A DNA stretch of 64,000 nt from Proteles cristata cristata (taxonomy: Eukaryota; Chordata; Mammalia; Carnivora; Hyaenidae), in NCBI GenBank assembly GCA_017311185.1, contig JAESUZ010000424.1:124001-188000 (forward strand), given 5' to 3'. Position 1 is the first letter of the stretch. Every line of letters starts with the position of its first letter. Below are positions 20,645-32,027 of this stretch, piece by piece. The position numbers and the translations under genes are program-made. The notes under the pieces were generated by a model, which ran no database searches, was not told the origin of the DNA, and saw nothing but the letters and a program-made list of their open reading frames with translations.

Positions 20645-21075
20645 ATAAGCCCATTTAGAAGAAACCTGCCCTTGTATCTACCCTCTATGGGGCAAAAGAA
20701 CGATGATTGGATTTCCATGGGCCAACATTTGTGCCTCTGAGGAGGTAATAATGGAGTCAGATGTCTTTCTTTTTGGAAGCAGCTTCCCGGAGGGCTTGGC
20801 TGGGGGAGCCGTCCATGTCCACCCTGTGGAAATGGCCGTAGGCTTCCTTGGAATGCTTGGACATTGAGGAAAGTAAAGCATCTTACTCATGGAGGGCTGA
20901 ATGCTGTGTGGGCAACTTCTGAACCTTGTATGGCCGATTTGGGGTAAAGAATAGAAGTGTGTGATGTGCTGGTGTCCTGAAATGTCCACGTTATTGTTCA
21001 CTGCAAAGAACCACAGGAAAGTCTAGCTCAGAGGAAGCAGTCATCACTCACTCTGGCAATATTCCCAGAAAGAGG
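20645..21075. other. non-coding spacer
   Basis: No gene or clear repeat. A 107-residue minus-strand frame is present without any recognised domain. Confidence 0.4.
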
Positions 21076-21415
21076 ATTGACTAAGCGTCATGAACTGTGT
21101 TGGGGACTGGGGAGACATTGGGGGAAAAATAGACCAGAGTCCTCGTCTGTGTGTGAAACTGACAGCCTGGTGGGGAAGACAGTGTGACAGGGCATAAAGG
21201 GGGCTGGCGAGAGGTGGGAGAGGTCAGGAGGTAGAGCTCCCCAGCCAGAGGAAGTGGCTCCCGCGAGGACTAGACAGGGCCCTGATGATCATCACTGAGA
21301 GAGAAGGAAAAAGAACATGCCCTTCTATAAGTTCATGGTGCTTACAATTTGGTAAAAAGATACCAGTATAACCCATGTGACGGGTTTTGATAAGTATCAC
21401 ATCAGAAGTGCTTAA
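21076..21415 (+). mobile_element. L2-like relics
   Basis: 'tgtgttggggactggggagacatt', 'gacagcctggtggggaagacagtgtgacag' and 'aagttcatggtgcttacaatttgg' follow the order of L2 3' sequence ('gtgctggggatacag ... ctcatggagcttacagtctagtgggg'). Divergence is high and the borders are vague. Confidence 0.5.
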
Positions 21416-21424
21416 TAGGGGTTG

Positions 21425-21785
21425 AGCTGATTTGTCCTCCTAAAATTCATGTTAGGGTCCTAACCCCCAGGATCCCTGAATGTGACTGTATTTGGAGACA
21501 TAGTTTCTAAAAAGGTAATTAAGGTCAAATGGGGACAAACATGTGGGCCCTAATCTAATAAGATCGGTACCTTTGGAAAAACGCATTAAGGCATAGACAC
21601 ACAGACCTCGGGCGGCCGTGGTGAGGAGGAGGCTGTCTGCAAGCTAAGGAGAGAAGCCTCAGAAGATACCAAGCCTTCTGACTCCTTGATCTTAGACTTT
21701 ATACTCGGTAACTGTGAGAGAATCAATTTCTGCTAAGCCCCCCTAGTTGATGGCATTTTGTTATAGAAGCCTGAGCAAACATCCT
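21425..21785 (+). mobile_element. MLT1-like MaLR LTR
   Basis: Ordered matches to MLT1-type LTRs: 'ttgtcctcctaaaattcatgtt', 'gtcctaacccccagga', 'gaatgtgactgtatttggagacatag', 'aggtaattaaggtcaaatg', 'gtgggccctaatctaata', 'ccttgatcttagac', 'ctgtgagagaatcaatttctg', 'attttgttatagaagcctgagcaaac'. It is an old inactive relic, fairly complete. Confidence 0.8.
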
Positions 21786-21860
21786 CTATGCTAAATAGTT
21801 TGCACACATTATCTCAATTAATCCCAGTTACAGTGTGGCGAGGTTGGTGCCGTCATGGTC
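21786..21860 (+). mobile_element. MIR/L2-like relic
   Basis: 'tttgcacacattatctcaattaatcccagttacagtgtggcgaggttggtgccgtcatg' resembles the 'cattatctcatttaatcctcacaa...gaggtaggta' segment of MIR-type repeats. Confidence 0.45.
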
Positions 21861-23665
21861 TTCATCTCCAGAGACCACCGTCCCATCGGGAAGACAGGCA
21901 CTCCACACCCCGCGGAAAATCCTCAACAAGTTAAAATGAAAACCCACTCAACACAACGCGCGTGTGATGGTCGTGGCCGCACAGCACAGGGGCATCAGTG
22001 TGGGGCAGAACCTCAAACTGCCCTCCGTCAGCCACTCGGGGTCCTGTCTAATGATGGTCTTCCGACGGGGAGCCCCTGCAACGTGGTCAGTCTGCCTGCA
22101 TCGGTCCAGGCTCACTGCCCCTTGTGCGTGGACGGATGCGGCTGAAGACGGACCGAGGCAGGAAGCAAGCAGCTGGCCTCGTGGATAGAAGAGATGCTAC
22201 AGGCAACGTGGTAATGGCAGTGGATGGACAACTGAGGTGAGCCACTGACTTGGAGCAAAGAGGCCGAGCCTGGTGAGGAGCTCTCAGGTGGAGGGCATTC
22301 TTCTCGAACCAAATTCCCTTTCCATCCATGCTTGTAAGTGGAGAAGACGGTCAGCTCTGGGTGCCTCCTTTAGTAATAATGCTGAAGAGTGGGATAACCT
22401 TGTTTTCCATGTCAGGTCAGCCTTTGATTGTAGGGAGCTGTGTCTGGAGTTGGGTATCATTTTTTATCTGCCACGTAGCGGGAGTCATTTTACAGCAGGG
22501 TTCTACTCGTTCGTCTTCGGTTTTCGTGGTACAATGGACCGTTTTGCTGAAGTTTCTCGTAGTCATGATTTTAAAGGTCTGTGTTTCTTTAATGTATTGA
22601 ACTTTCTCGGCTCTTACAGCATTGAGGATGGTGCTTTTCCAGGAAGGTCAATATACATAATTAATGATCTCAGTGGCAGAATTCCTTTTTTGGGGAGGAA
22701 ATTGTCTTTGTTTGGGAAAAACAAACAAATGCAGTTAAGTCACTAGAGAAAGGAAATGAGACCTGAGGGTAAAGCCAGGACAACCCAGGAAAATGGCTTG
22801 TGGCAAGTTCACTGCCTGGCAATGGAGGGAGGTGAGAGGTGGAGGAGGAGAGGGGGTGCAGGCCCTGGATGGAAGGCTGGGGTGCCCGTGGATGGAGGTT
22901 AGACAGGTGCAATGAAAGTCATGGAAATATTCCCCTGGGGGCGGAGAGGGGTGGGGCGATGAATGCTGGCTGTTTGTTTGGAAATTGCTTTCCCTGTTTT
23001 CACCTCTGGGGAGGTCTGCCATATGCATGAGCCACTTGTGGTTTCTGGAATTGGAGCGATGGGCCAAGCTGCACATCTGTTTCCGTCCCCGCACATCTTC
23101 CTCTGAACCCTAGAGGCAGAAGCTCAGAGCTGGAGGTGATCCTGAGCCCTTCAGCCCCTGGGGGTCTGCAGAAGTCTTGGAGAGAGCACAGAGCGGGTGC
23201 TCTGGGCAGGTTCTTCTCGATTGCAAGAGGCTAGCGCATCCCAGCTGACTTCTGGGCCTCTCATTGCATGGGCTGGTGACTATGAATTACTGAAGCTGAT
23301 CCTAGAACCATCCATGAAGCAAATCTTTTTATAGCCACACTCAGGCTTTTTAACCTGTTTTTGAGATTTCATTTCATTTATGCTCTTACGTTAGGAGAGG
23401 AAATACCTGTGTCTATCTCTGTTCTGATGCAGAGTATAAATGCTTAAAAATGTCTAACCAAAGAGTCTTTTCATGAGACCAAATTCTGTGTAATCTGCAT
23501 TTTGTTACCATTTTTAGTTAACAATAGAGTGGATGAAATATTTGCCTTTGTTTTTGCTGAGAAAATTAATCTCAAAACGCTTGTGTTTTTAGTTCCCTTT
23601 TCCTAGGCTTGTGTAGACCCAGAAAGTTAACAATGAGAAATCTCTCCCCATCAGTTCATTTACCT
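21861..23665. other. non-coding spacer
   Basis: About 1.8 kb with no recognised repeat or gene. Frames of 90-157 residues occur (for example 22273-22746 plus) but lack known domains, and they overlap one another on both strands. Confidence 0.4.
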
Positions 23666-23682
23666 TTAAAATATGTTCTACC

Positions 23683-23839
23683 ATGGGGCACCTGGTGGCT
23701 CACTCGGTTGAGCATCTGAGTCTTGATTTCGGCTCAGGTCATGATCTGGCGGTTCATAGATTTGAGCTGTGCTCTGGGCTGACAGCATGCTTCTTGCTTG
23801 GGGTTTTCTCTTTCCCTTTCTCTGCCTGCTCCTCCCTGA

Positions 23840-23878
<39 letters not shown>

Positions 23879-23917
23879 ACACACACACAATAAATAAACA
23901 TTAAACAAACAAACAAA
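23683..23917 (+). mobile_element. CanSINE, first of a tandem pair
   Basis: Head GGGGCACCTGGTGGCTCACTCGG, a body lacking part of the CAGAGCC region, a perfect (CT)n stretch (about 23843-23876) and the tail AATAAATAAACATTAAACAAACAAACAAA that runs straight into the next SINE head. Confidence 0.9.
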
Positions 23918-24143
23918 GGGGCACCTCGGTGGCCCAGTCAGTTAAGCATTAACTTTGACTTAGGTCATGATCTCTCAGTTTGTGAGTTCAAGCCCCGCAT
24001 CGGGCTCTGTGTTGACAGCTCAGAGCCTGGAGCCTGCTTTGGATTCTGTGTCTCCCTCTCTCTCTGGCCCTCTTCTGCTTCTGCACTGTCTCTTTCTCTC
24101 TCTCAAAAATAAGTAAACTAAAAACAACAACAGCAAAACAAAC
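23918..24143 (+). mobile_element. CanSINE, second of a tandem pair
   Basis: Head GGGGCACCTCGGTGGCCCAGTCAG starts in the A-rich tail of the first copy. The outer flanks of the pair share one duplication, TAAAATATGTTCTACC (23667-23682 and 24144-24159), exact over 16 bp. Confidence 0.93.
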
Positions 24144-24159
24144 TAAAATATGTTCTACC

Positions 24160-24867
24160 TGCTTAATGAGAACCTTCAGAGAGAGTAATACGCAGTATAT
24201 TTAACTTCCTTTTGAATGTGTTGTAGCATCTGCATTGTGATTACATTTGCTTCGTTAACTTCATAATGACTTAGGGACCTAATCTGATCTCTGCTAGAAT
24301 TTTAGATTCTCTGTTTTAAAGCTAAGCATGTGCAGACAGGTACCACTAAAGAAACAGGTTGGTGCACACTGCCTATTCATTGAGGATGTTAATCATACCC
24401 CGTGTTTGTGACTTCCCATTGCTCTTTCATTGGCTTATATATACTTCTAGGGTGTTAATGAATAACAAAAATAGATTTTCACTTCTCAAAAAAGAGCTTC
24501 AGTGTTTCTGGGATACATAAGGCATCTGAAGAAGCAAATGGGTCACTGCCTAGTGGTCTCTTGTCGGATGGTTTGTTCAGTAGGGGAGTCGGAATATGTT
24601 TTACCTTGGGAGTTGTAATTATGTCTTGGTGACCATATGAATATATTCCCAGCGAACTACTACTTTCGATCTTATTACAAGATTTAAAAATGGCTAATAA
24701 TGTGCTCTTATTTTCTTGATCTCCTCTTAGTATTGGGATATCACATTAGATGAGAGTGAGTACCAATAGCTTGGCACTTCTTCCTTAAGTATGTTACGGA
24801 AGTGCCATACAAATCCATTACAAGGGAATCCCTGGATATAAAAATGAATCTTGCGGTGGAGTTTCTT
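24160..24867. other. non-coding spacer
   Basis: No gene or repeat is recognised in about 700 AT-rich bases. Confidence 0.45.
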
Positions 24868-25104
24868 TCTTTCTTGTTTTTAAATTTTAAATGTTTATTT
24901 ATTTTTGAGACAGAGAGAGAGAGCACGCGAGCAAGCACATGCCAGTGGGGGAGGCAGAGAGAGAGGGAGACACAGAATCTGAAGCAGGCTCCAGGCTCTG
25001 AGCTGTCAGCACAGAGCCCAGTGCGGAACTCAAACCCATGAACCGCGAGGTCTTGACCTGAGCCGAGGTCGGGATGCTTAACTGACTGAGCCATCCAGGC
25101 ACCC
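24868..25104 (-). mobile_element. CanSINE, minus strand
   Basis: AATGTTTATTTATTTTTGAGA tail and head GAGCCATCCAGGCACCC. Duplication TGGAGTTTCTT before against TGGAATTTCTT after. Confidence 0.93.
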
Positions 25105-25241
25105 TTGTGGAATTTCTTAAACATAGACTTTTTAAAGTCAAGTTCTTAGGCCATGGCACCAACGTGAAATAAACAAGGCCCAGCACATAACTAGTAAATT
25201 GGTAAGTGCAGAGAAATTAGGTTAAGATTTTTATGTGTTTT

Positions 25242-25459
25242 TGGGGCGCCTGGGTGGCTCAGTCAGTTAAACGTCTGACTTCGGCTCAGGTCATGATCCC
25301 ACGGTTTGTGAGTTCAAGCGCTCCGTCAGGCTCTGTGCTGACAGCTCAGAAACTGAAGTCTACTTTGGATTCTGTGTCTCCCTTTCTCTCTGCGCCTCCC
25401 CTGCTCATGCGCTGTCTCTCTCTCCTTCAAAAATAAACAAACAGTCCAAAAAAAATTAA
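25242..25459 (+). mobile_element. CanSINE, full length
   Basis: Head GGGGCGCCTGGGTGGCTCAGTC to an A-rich tail. Duplication TTTTATGTGTTTTTG before against TTTTATGCATTTTTG after. Confidence 0.93.
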
Positions 25460-25474
25460 AGAGACTTTTATGCA

Positions 25475-26342
25475 TTTTTGTCAAAGGTTAAGGAGCAAAG
25501 ATTAGGTGCAAATGATCTTGTAAAACAGTGAGTGATACAGAGATTCTGAAAAGACATATTATGGTCTTTCCTTCATTCTTTTTCTGCCCTTGTCTGGATT
25601 TCTTAAATGTGCTATGTGCAGTCTTGTGTGTAATCTGGGAAGATGGTGGACGTCATGGTTAGGGGTCTCAGGTACACAGTGGGGTAAGTAGACCTATCCG
25701 GGAGACAATGCAGATCATTGGTCATCTTCAGCAGAGCATTGGGTTTCAAAGAATTCCAAGTGGTTCAAAGCTGCTCAGTTCAGCTCAAGGAGCAGCCACC
25801 ACCGGTCCAGTCTTTGCAGATGTGGACCAGACAAACTCATTCTGCGGAGGAGTAGAGAGCTTTTAACAAGACTTGGCATGTGCAGTGACATGAACAATGT
25901 ATTTTAAAACGGTTTAATCCTTACAAAAAAACCCAGCTTAATCCTTGACCATTTAAAAATACCTGTTTCCTGGAAGGTAGGTTAGCAGAGGAGCTGAAAG
26001 GGTGACATGAACTCCCTCTTTGTGACTTTATGACACTACTTTGTCACTTTTTGGGCTTGGGTCTTCTTCTCCTAAACAGCACTTGCTTTGTTTACATTAC
26101 AATTACCTTTTAAAAAGTCAGCTAATTCCTGCTTCCTGTCCTGGAGGGTATCACAGTGAAATAAAGGATCTCACTTAATGCTTGTTTCACATGACACCCA
26201 AACTTCTTTACAAAATTCAATCCTGGCCATGTTTTTGAGACAAAGACACATTCACTACTTTTGCAGATGGGGACTTTTGCCCGAAGTCCACGCTGCATGC
26301 TGAGGGACAGAGGAAATAAAGCAAGAAGTCTCTTCCTGTTTT
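25475..26342. other. non-coding spacer
   Basis: No gene or repeat is recognised in about 870 bases. Confidence 0.4.
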
Positions 26343-26359
26343 CAGACTTCCTGAGTTTT

Positions 26360-26577
26360 TTTTTTTTAATATTTTTATTTATTTCTAGGAAAGAGAGAGA
26401 GAGACAGCGTGAGCAGGGAAGGGTCAGAGAGAGAGGGAGTCACAGACTGAAACAGGCTCCAGGCTCTGAGCTGGCAGTCAGCACAGAGCCCGACGCGGGG
26501 CTCGAACCCACGAACCGCGAGATCATGACCTAAGCGAAAGTCGGACGCTTAACCGACTAAGACACCCAGGCGCCCCC
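26360..26577 (-). mobile_element. young CanSINE, minus strand
   Basis: Tail TATTTATTTCTAGGAAAGAG and the CTGGCAGTCAGCACAGAG body. The head reads GACACCCAGGCGCCCC. Exact 17-bp duplication CAGACTTCCTGAGTTTT at 26343-26359 and 26578-26594. Confidence 0.96.
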
Positions 26578-26594
26578 CAGACTTCCTGAGTTTT

Positions 26595-27570
26595 GATCCG
26601 TGTTTTGTGTCTTCTTCTTCCACTCAGAAAGCCCAGCACTGGAACTGGGAAGAGCTTCCGTACCCCACCTTGCTGACTTCTGTCTTCTCCGTCCTCCTTT
26701 CCTCCAGGCTTCTCTCTGTCCCTCTTCCCCACGCTTGCCCCCAGCCCCCCACCCTGTTCCCTGGGCTCCGATCTCCCTGTGGGGGCCCATGGGGCCAATG
26801 AGAATGGCTCGGGCGATGTCCCCTCCTCTGGCGGTGCTGGGTGGCACAGTCCCCTCCTCTGGCGGTGCTGGGTGGCACAGCCCCTCTGGCTGGCTGAGCA
26901 GGCTGCTCTGTGCACACAGACACTTCACTGGTTCACTTTCACCCGTTTGTCTTGAAGGAGACAGACTCAAAGAGGATCAGGTGATATTTACAGTTTCTTG
27001 CGCTTTCAGTTGGCCATGACACCTTTTCCTTTTTCTTTAATTTTTTTTACACATTTTGATTTTCCTTTACTTAGTTAAAAAGTAATTATGACTTTCCTGC
27101 TGGCCAGGTTGGGGCATGCTATAGGGGCAGAGTCCAGACTTGTGTGGTGGGGATGGAGATCTCTCCTTGATGCTGCTGTGTTCTGAGAGGGGAAGGGGCT
27201 AGTGCGAAGTAATGGGGGGAAAAAGCAAAAGAAACAGGAAAAGGAAAAATAAGGGCCTCTTATTTAAGACATTTCACTTGCACGTTTTGGGATTCTTTCA
27301 GTTAATTTATTCAGGATTAGCCATTTCAGTGTTCGTTACCTGTTTTACAGTTTGTATTTTTCCCTCTCCTTTTTATAAAGCCAGATTCTCTTTGATAATA
27401 ACATTTCAGAGGCATTAAATAAGTTTTTAGTTTGTTGAAACCCATGCGTATTGTTCCTGTGGCACACGGTTTCTTCCCTTCCGCCCTCCCTCCCTACCTC
27501 TCCTCTTTCTTCATTCCTCTTTTGCTTCCTTTCTTTTTCATTATTCTTTTAATTTATTTTTCACTTATCT
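26595..27570. other. non-coding spacer, GC-rich first third
   Basis: 26600-26960 is GC-rich and holds overlapping frames of 64-139 residues on both strands with no domain, plus a 31-bp tandem duplication. The rest is AT-rich with a pyrimidine-rich stretch (27470-27570). Confidence 0.45.
26819..26880. repeat. 31-bp perfect tandem duplication
   Basis: The unit beginning TCCCCTCCTCTGGCGGTGC is present twice with no difference (26819-26849 and 26850-26880). A partial third start (CCCCTCTGGC) follows. Confidence 0.95.
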
Positions 27571-27571
27571 T

Positions 27572-27800
27572 ATCAGTTAAGAACATAGACTCTGGAGCCA
27601 GATTTCTTGGGTCTGAATCCTGGCCATACTGTTCATTAGCTGTGTGACTTCGAGTAGTTAACTTGACCTCTCTGTGCTTCAATGTGTTAATCTATAAAAA
27701 AAATGGAGATAGTAACAGTAATGACTTCAGAGTCACGTTGTGAGGATCGAGTTGATATTTATAAAGTGCTTAGAGCCGGGCCCAGTGAAGCATAATGCTA
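27572..27800 (+). mobile_element. MIR, nearly complete
   Basis: Follows the MIR consensus through its length: 'gttaagaacatagactctggagccagatttcttgggtctgaatcctggc', 'tagctgtgtgacttcgagtagttaacttgacctctctgtgcttcaatgtg', 'atggagatagtaacagtaatgac', 'ttgtgaggatcgagttgatatttataaagtgcttagagccgggcc'. Confidence 0.93.
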
Positions 27801-27871
27801 ATAATTAAAAAAAATAAAATAAAAACAAGACAGAAGTAAACCTAGGAAGTATGGATAAAAAGAACATGAAA

Positions 27872-28515
27872 ATAATATGTAGTAAACTGGTGCAGCCACT
27901 CTGGGAAACAGTATGGAGGTTCCTCAAAAAATTAAAAATAGAACTGCCCTACGACCCAGCAATTACACTACTAGGTATTCATCCAAGGGATACAGTTGTG
28001 CGGTTTCAAAGGGGCACATGCACCCCGATGTTTATAGCAGCGCTATCAGCGATAGCTAAAGTATAGAAAGATCCCAAATGTCTAACGACAGATGAATGGA
28101 TAAAGAAGATGTGGTATATGTATATACAATGGAGTATTACTCGGCAATCAAAAAGAAAGAAATCTTGCCATTTGCAACTACATGGATGGAATTAGAGGGT
28201 ATGATGCTAAGTGAAATTAGTCAGAGAAAGACAAATATCATATGACTTCACTCATATGAAGACTTTAAGATACAAAACAGATGAGCCTACGGGAAGGGAA
28301 GAAAAATAATATAAAAACAGGGAGGGGGACAAACCATAAGAGACTCTTAAATATGGAGAACAAACAGAGGGTTGCTGGCGAGGTTGCGGAGGGGGAATGG
28401 GCTACATGGCTGAGGGGCGTTAAGGAATCTACTCCTGAAACCATTGTTGCACCATATGCCAACTAACTGGGATGTAAATTAAAAAAAATATAAGTTAAAA
28501 GTAAAAAAAAAAAAG
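27872..28515 (+). mobile_element. LINE-1 3' end, plus strand, 5'-truncated
   Basis: Encodes the end of L1 ORF2 ([24 protein letters not shown], then [15 protein letters not shown]) and continues through the 3' UTR ('ggaattagagggtatgatgctaagtgaaattagtcagag', 'caaaccataagagactcttaa', 'ccaactaactgggatgtaaattaaa') to an A tail. ORF2 is interrupted by stops. It lies directly downstream of a MIR. Confidence 0.93.
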
Positions 28516-28602
28516 TTATCCGTGCGTCAGGCCGTAATAAACTATGAAAAATGTTTCCACCTCCCTTTCCCTACCCCAAAATTTAACATATGAATACAAA
28601 AG

Positions 28603-28812
28603 AGGGGCACCTGGGTGGCTCAGTTGATTGAGTGTCAGACTCTTGATTTCGGCTCAGGTCATGATCTTATGGTTTGTGAGTTTGAGCCCTGTGTCATGCT
28701 CTGTGCTTTTATGCCGACAGGACAGAGCCTGCTTGAAATTTTGTCTCCCTCTCTGTCTGCCCCGCCACACCCCCTCCAAAAATAAACATTTTTAAAAAGT
28801 GCAAAAAAAAAA
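28603..28812 (+). mobile_element. CanSINE
   Basis: Head GGGGCACCTGGGTGGCTCAG to an A tail. The body carries an unusual insertion (CTTTTATGCCGACAGGA) where others read CTGACAGCT. Confidence 0.92.
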
Positions 28813-28901
28813 TAATATGTAAGCCTATCTTTCAGTTTTAGAAATAAGTCACTATCAGTAGCTGTCTCCCTGTATGTAGGTACAGGTAATTTATTTTAAT
28901 T

Positions 28902-29092
28902 AAATTAATTAATGAATTAATTAATTTAGTAAGTGTTTACTTATTTACTTTTGAGAGAGAGAGAAAGACACAGAGGAAGAGAGCTAGAATCCAAAGCAGA
29001 CTCTGCACTATCAGCACAGAACCCAGTACGGAGCTCGAATCTGAGCCAAAATCAAGGGTCAGATGCTCAAACGCCTGAGCCACCCAGGCACC
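28902..29092 (-). mobile_element. CanSINE, minus strand, in a nested block
   Basis: AAGTGTTTACTTATTTACTTTTGAGA tail and head GAGCCACCCAGGCACCCC. Parts of the body are deleted (the 'atgaaccgtgagatcatgacc' segment is missing). It lies in the tail side of the short SINE that follows. Confidence 0.85.
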
Positions 29093-29117
29093 CCTATTTA
29101 TTTTACTCTTACCATTT

Positions 29118-29217
29118 ATCTTTTAAGAGATTTTATGATTAAGTAATCTTTACATCCACCGTGCAGCCCGAGATCAAGAGTCACATGCTCTACCCACTGA
29201 GCCAGCCAGATGCCCTG
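29118..29217 (-). mobile_element. short-type CanSINE, minus strand
   Basis: TTTTAAGAGATTTTATGATTAAGTAATC to head GAGCCAGCCAGATGCCCT. With the preceding SINE it is bracketed by the exact duplication GTAATTTATTTTAATT (28886-28901 and 29217-29232). Confidence 0.88.
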
Positions 29218-29347
29218 TAATTTATTTTAATTTCAAAAAATTTTTTAAGCAAACATTCATTCGTACCCTTGGAGCCTGATTTTGTTTTCGTTTACAACAT
29301 CTCATAAACATGTTTCAGTTTCATTAAAATGCCTCCTTAACACGATT

Positions 29348-29423
29348 GTTTTTTTTTTAAAGTAATCTCTACCCCTCAATGTGGGGCTCGAACTCACGAC
29401 CGGCTGAGCCAGCCAAGCACCTC
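29348..29423 (-). mobile_element. short-type CanSINE, minus strand, internally deleted
   Basis: T run, TAATCTCTACCCCTCAATGTGGGGCTCGAACTCACGACC, then head GAGCCAGCCAAGCACCTC. The middle of the tRNA-like part is deleted. Exact 9-bp duplication AACACGATT at 29339-29347 and 29424-29432. Confidence 0.88.
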
Positions 29424-29432
29424 AACACGATT

Positions 29433-30634
29433 TTTAATGGCTGTGTAGAATTCCATTGTACGGCTCTACAGCAAATTAATTTTTATGAATTTCTTATTGC
29501 GAAGCTATCAAGGATTGTTATAAGTATTTCTAACAATAATTATAAAGAAATGAGTGTTTATTGTGTATCTGTGGTCACCACATATCTCATGCTTCTATTC
29601 CCATCGTGCACCCTGCACACAGCACAAAGACACCCTCCGCTCCCTGGCTGCTTCTACCTGCCTTGGGCATCCAGTGACCCAGCTCAGTACACAGCCTCCA
29701 TTTCTGCCCTGGCTTCATTTGAGAAATGCTACTTACTCCCGAAGAGGGTGTAGTTCAAAATACCTTGTTTAAACAGCAAAGACACAACTCCTCCCAGTTA
29801 AGGTACAATAGAACCAAAGTCCTCATCAAACACTCCAGAATAAAAGCACCTCCCTCTTGAGAAGAGGAAGCTAGTAGGAGCCGTAGTAAAACAAAAAAAC
29901 AAAAAACAAAAAACAAAACCAAACATGGCAAACGGACAAGGAAAACATTCTCTAGATTTAATAAAACAATTCTCAACTTTTAAAATTTAGAGATTTCTTA
30001 AATTCTCAGGTCATCACAAATAAATTTCATTTTGCCAAAATAGCAAATTCTCAACCAGAATAATAAAAATGAAGCCAACCCTGAAGGGACCCTAGATAAG
30101 GAAGCCAAGACATGGTTCAAGCTCGCCACCTAGTGGTTACCCAGGGTGTGGCTTCCTTGAATTTGGCCTTTTGGAGTTTGATTTCCATCGGGTAGGTTTA
30201 TGTAGTTATTTCACTACTGGGTTCATTTTCCTCAAGACCACAAAGTCGTCCTTATTTGAGAAGTCCCACTGAAGCCTCTGATTAAATTCTCTCATGTTTG
30301 GTGGATAACGAGGCATTAAACTTAGTATATTTGCTAATAGGATCTTACTTTCTTCTCTTGTGTGAGAAATGGATTGGTGATTTGTTACAAGAGTAACACT
30401 TGGAAGGGGTCAATTGTTTAATGTCTTGTGTTCAGTTACTGTAGTATCTATCCTGGTACATCGTCAGTTCCCAAAAAGAAAACTAGCCGGGAATTTTTTT
30501 TTTCTTATCTCTACCATATTCAGCTTTTGAGTTTACCATCGACCTCATTTCAAATAAGAACACCTTACATTGAGTTCCCTGAAGAGCAGGGCCCAAGGCA
30601 TGGATTTGTGTTTCCAGGTTATTAGGTGTGCAGC
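29433..30634. other. non-coding spacer
   Basis: No gene or clear repeat. An AAAAAC-type simple tract occurs near 29888-29918. Confidence 0.45.
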
Positions 30635-31145
30635 GCTAGGCACGCACCCCAGTGTTTACAGCAGCGCGATCAACAACAGCCAGAGTGTGGAAAGAGCCCA
30701 GACGTCCATCGACAGATGAATGGAGAAAGATGTGGTTTATACATAAAATGGAATACTATTTGGTGATAAAAAAAGAATGAAATCTTCGCATTTAAATTAT
30801 GCTAAGTGAAATTAGCCTATTTCTTAGTCAGAGAAAGAGAAATATATGACTTTACTCACATGTGGAATTTAAATTACAAAACAGATGAACAAAAGGGAAG
30901 GGAAGCAAAAATAAAATAAAAATAGGGAGAGAGACGAAGCATCAGAGACTCCGAAATATAGAACAAACTGAGGGTTGCTGGAGGGGCAGTGGGTGGGGGG
31001 GTGAGCTAAGTGGGGTGGGGCATTAAGAAGGACACTTGTTGGGATGAGCACTGGGTGTTATATGTAGGGGATGGGCGGATCACTGGATGCCACTGATTGT
31101 GGCGCCACCTGCTAACTAACTTGGATGTAAATTACAAAACAGTGC
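30635..31145 (+). mobile_element. LINE-1 3' end, plus strand, 5'-truncated
   Basis: 'cacgcaccccagtgtttacagcagcgcgatcaacaacagcc' is the ORF2 end, followed by 'tccatcgacagatgaatgg', 'catgtggaatttaaattacaaaacagatgaac', 'tgggatgagcactgggtgttatatgtaggg' and 'ctaactaacttggatgtaaattacaaaac' of the 3' UTR. All frames are broken. Confidence 0.9.
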
Positions 31146-32014
31146 AGTGCCAGGGAAGCAGAACAAGGGGAAAGCAGAGTGAGGCGGGCAAGGAGGGGGG
31201 TGAGTATGAGGGTGTGTTATGTCGCCGGCAGCTTGTCCGGTGGGAATGTGGGCCGTGAGCCTGGGCCAGTCCAGTGGGGGGAGGGAAGGGAGAATTCACC
31301 TCGGGCTTCACTTTCCCCCTGCTGAACGTTTGCTTCATTGGCTTTATTACCCCTGCTCTTCTGGTCGTGATCACGGCGGGTCTGGAGGCCAGAGGCGTGC
31401 ACCCCGGGTACCAAGCAAGAGATGTCTGGGGGCCGTGTGTATGAGAAGGAGCTCAGCGCCTCACAGGGTTGGATGAGCAGCGACAGCTGGGGCAGAGCGA
31501 GCGGCCCAGGGCCCGGGGGGCGGGTGAGGCAGCGGCCAGCGAGGTGGTGCGTAAAAATGTGGGGCTCCACCACCTTCTTAGTGTGTTTACCCTGGATTCT
31601 GGGCACAGGAACCTGTTGCGGAGCTGAGTACAGATTGGTTATGGATTTTTATATGTTTTCTAGTAAATGCTTCCTGCAGGATTCTTTTCGTCACAAGAAA
31701 TCTACACCAACTAATGCAGGAAAAGCAAATAGGCCAGGCTTGTGCCAGGGAACCCGCACGTGGCTGGTGACGGTGCTGGACCCGAGGGCTTGGCAGGTGA
31801 CCTGACCGGATGTCTGCGCACGTGAGTGCTTCCCTCTCGGTCTTCTCTTTCTGAAGTTTGGCTTTGTTGGCACCCACAGCCTGCCTGTAGGCAGAAGAAG
31901 CCACCCATGGGATCTGAGCTCTGTGGGCTCTCACTCTAAATTCCAGGGAGGAAATCTCTCTAGCTGGTCAGGTGTTCTCCTCTGATCCAATGGACCCCAT
32001 GGAGGTAGAGGAGT
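31146..32014. other. non-coding spacer, GC-rich in part
   Basis: 31200-31560 is GC-rich with scattered CpGs but much weaker than the island at 16 kb. Frames of 60-129 residues on both strands lack domains. No gene is recognised. Confidence 0.4.
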
Positions 32015-32027
32015 CAGGCCATTTCTT

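Noticed and set aside
22273..22746. A 157-residue plus-strand open frame
   Set aside because: No recognisable protein, and it overlaps other frames in an otherwise non-coding stretch.
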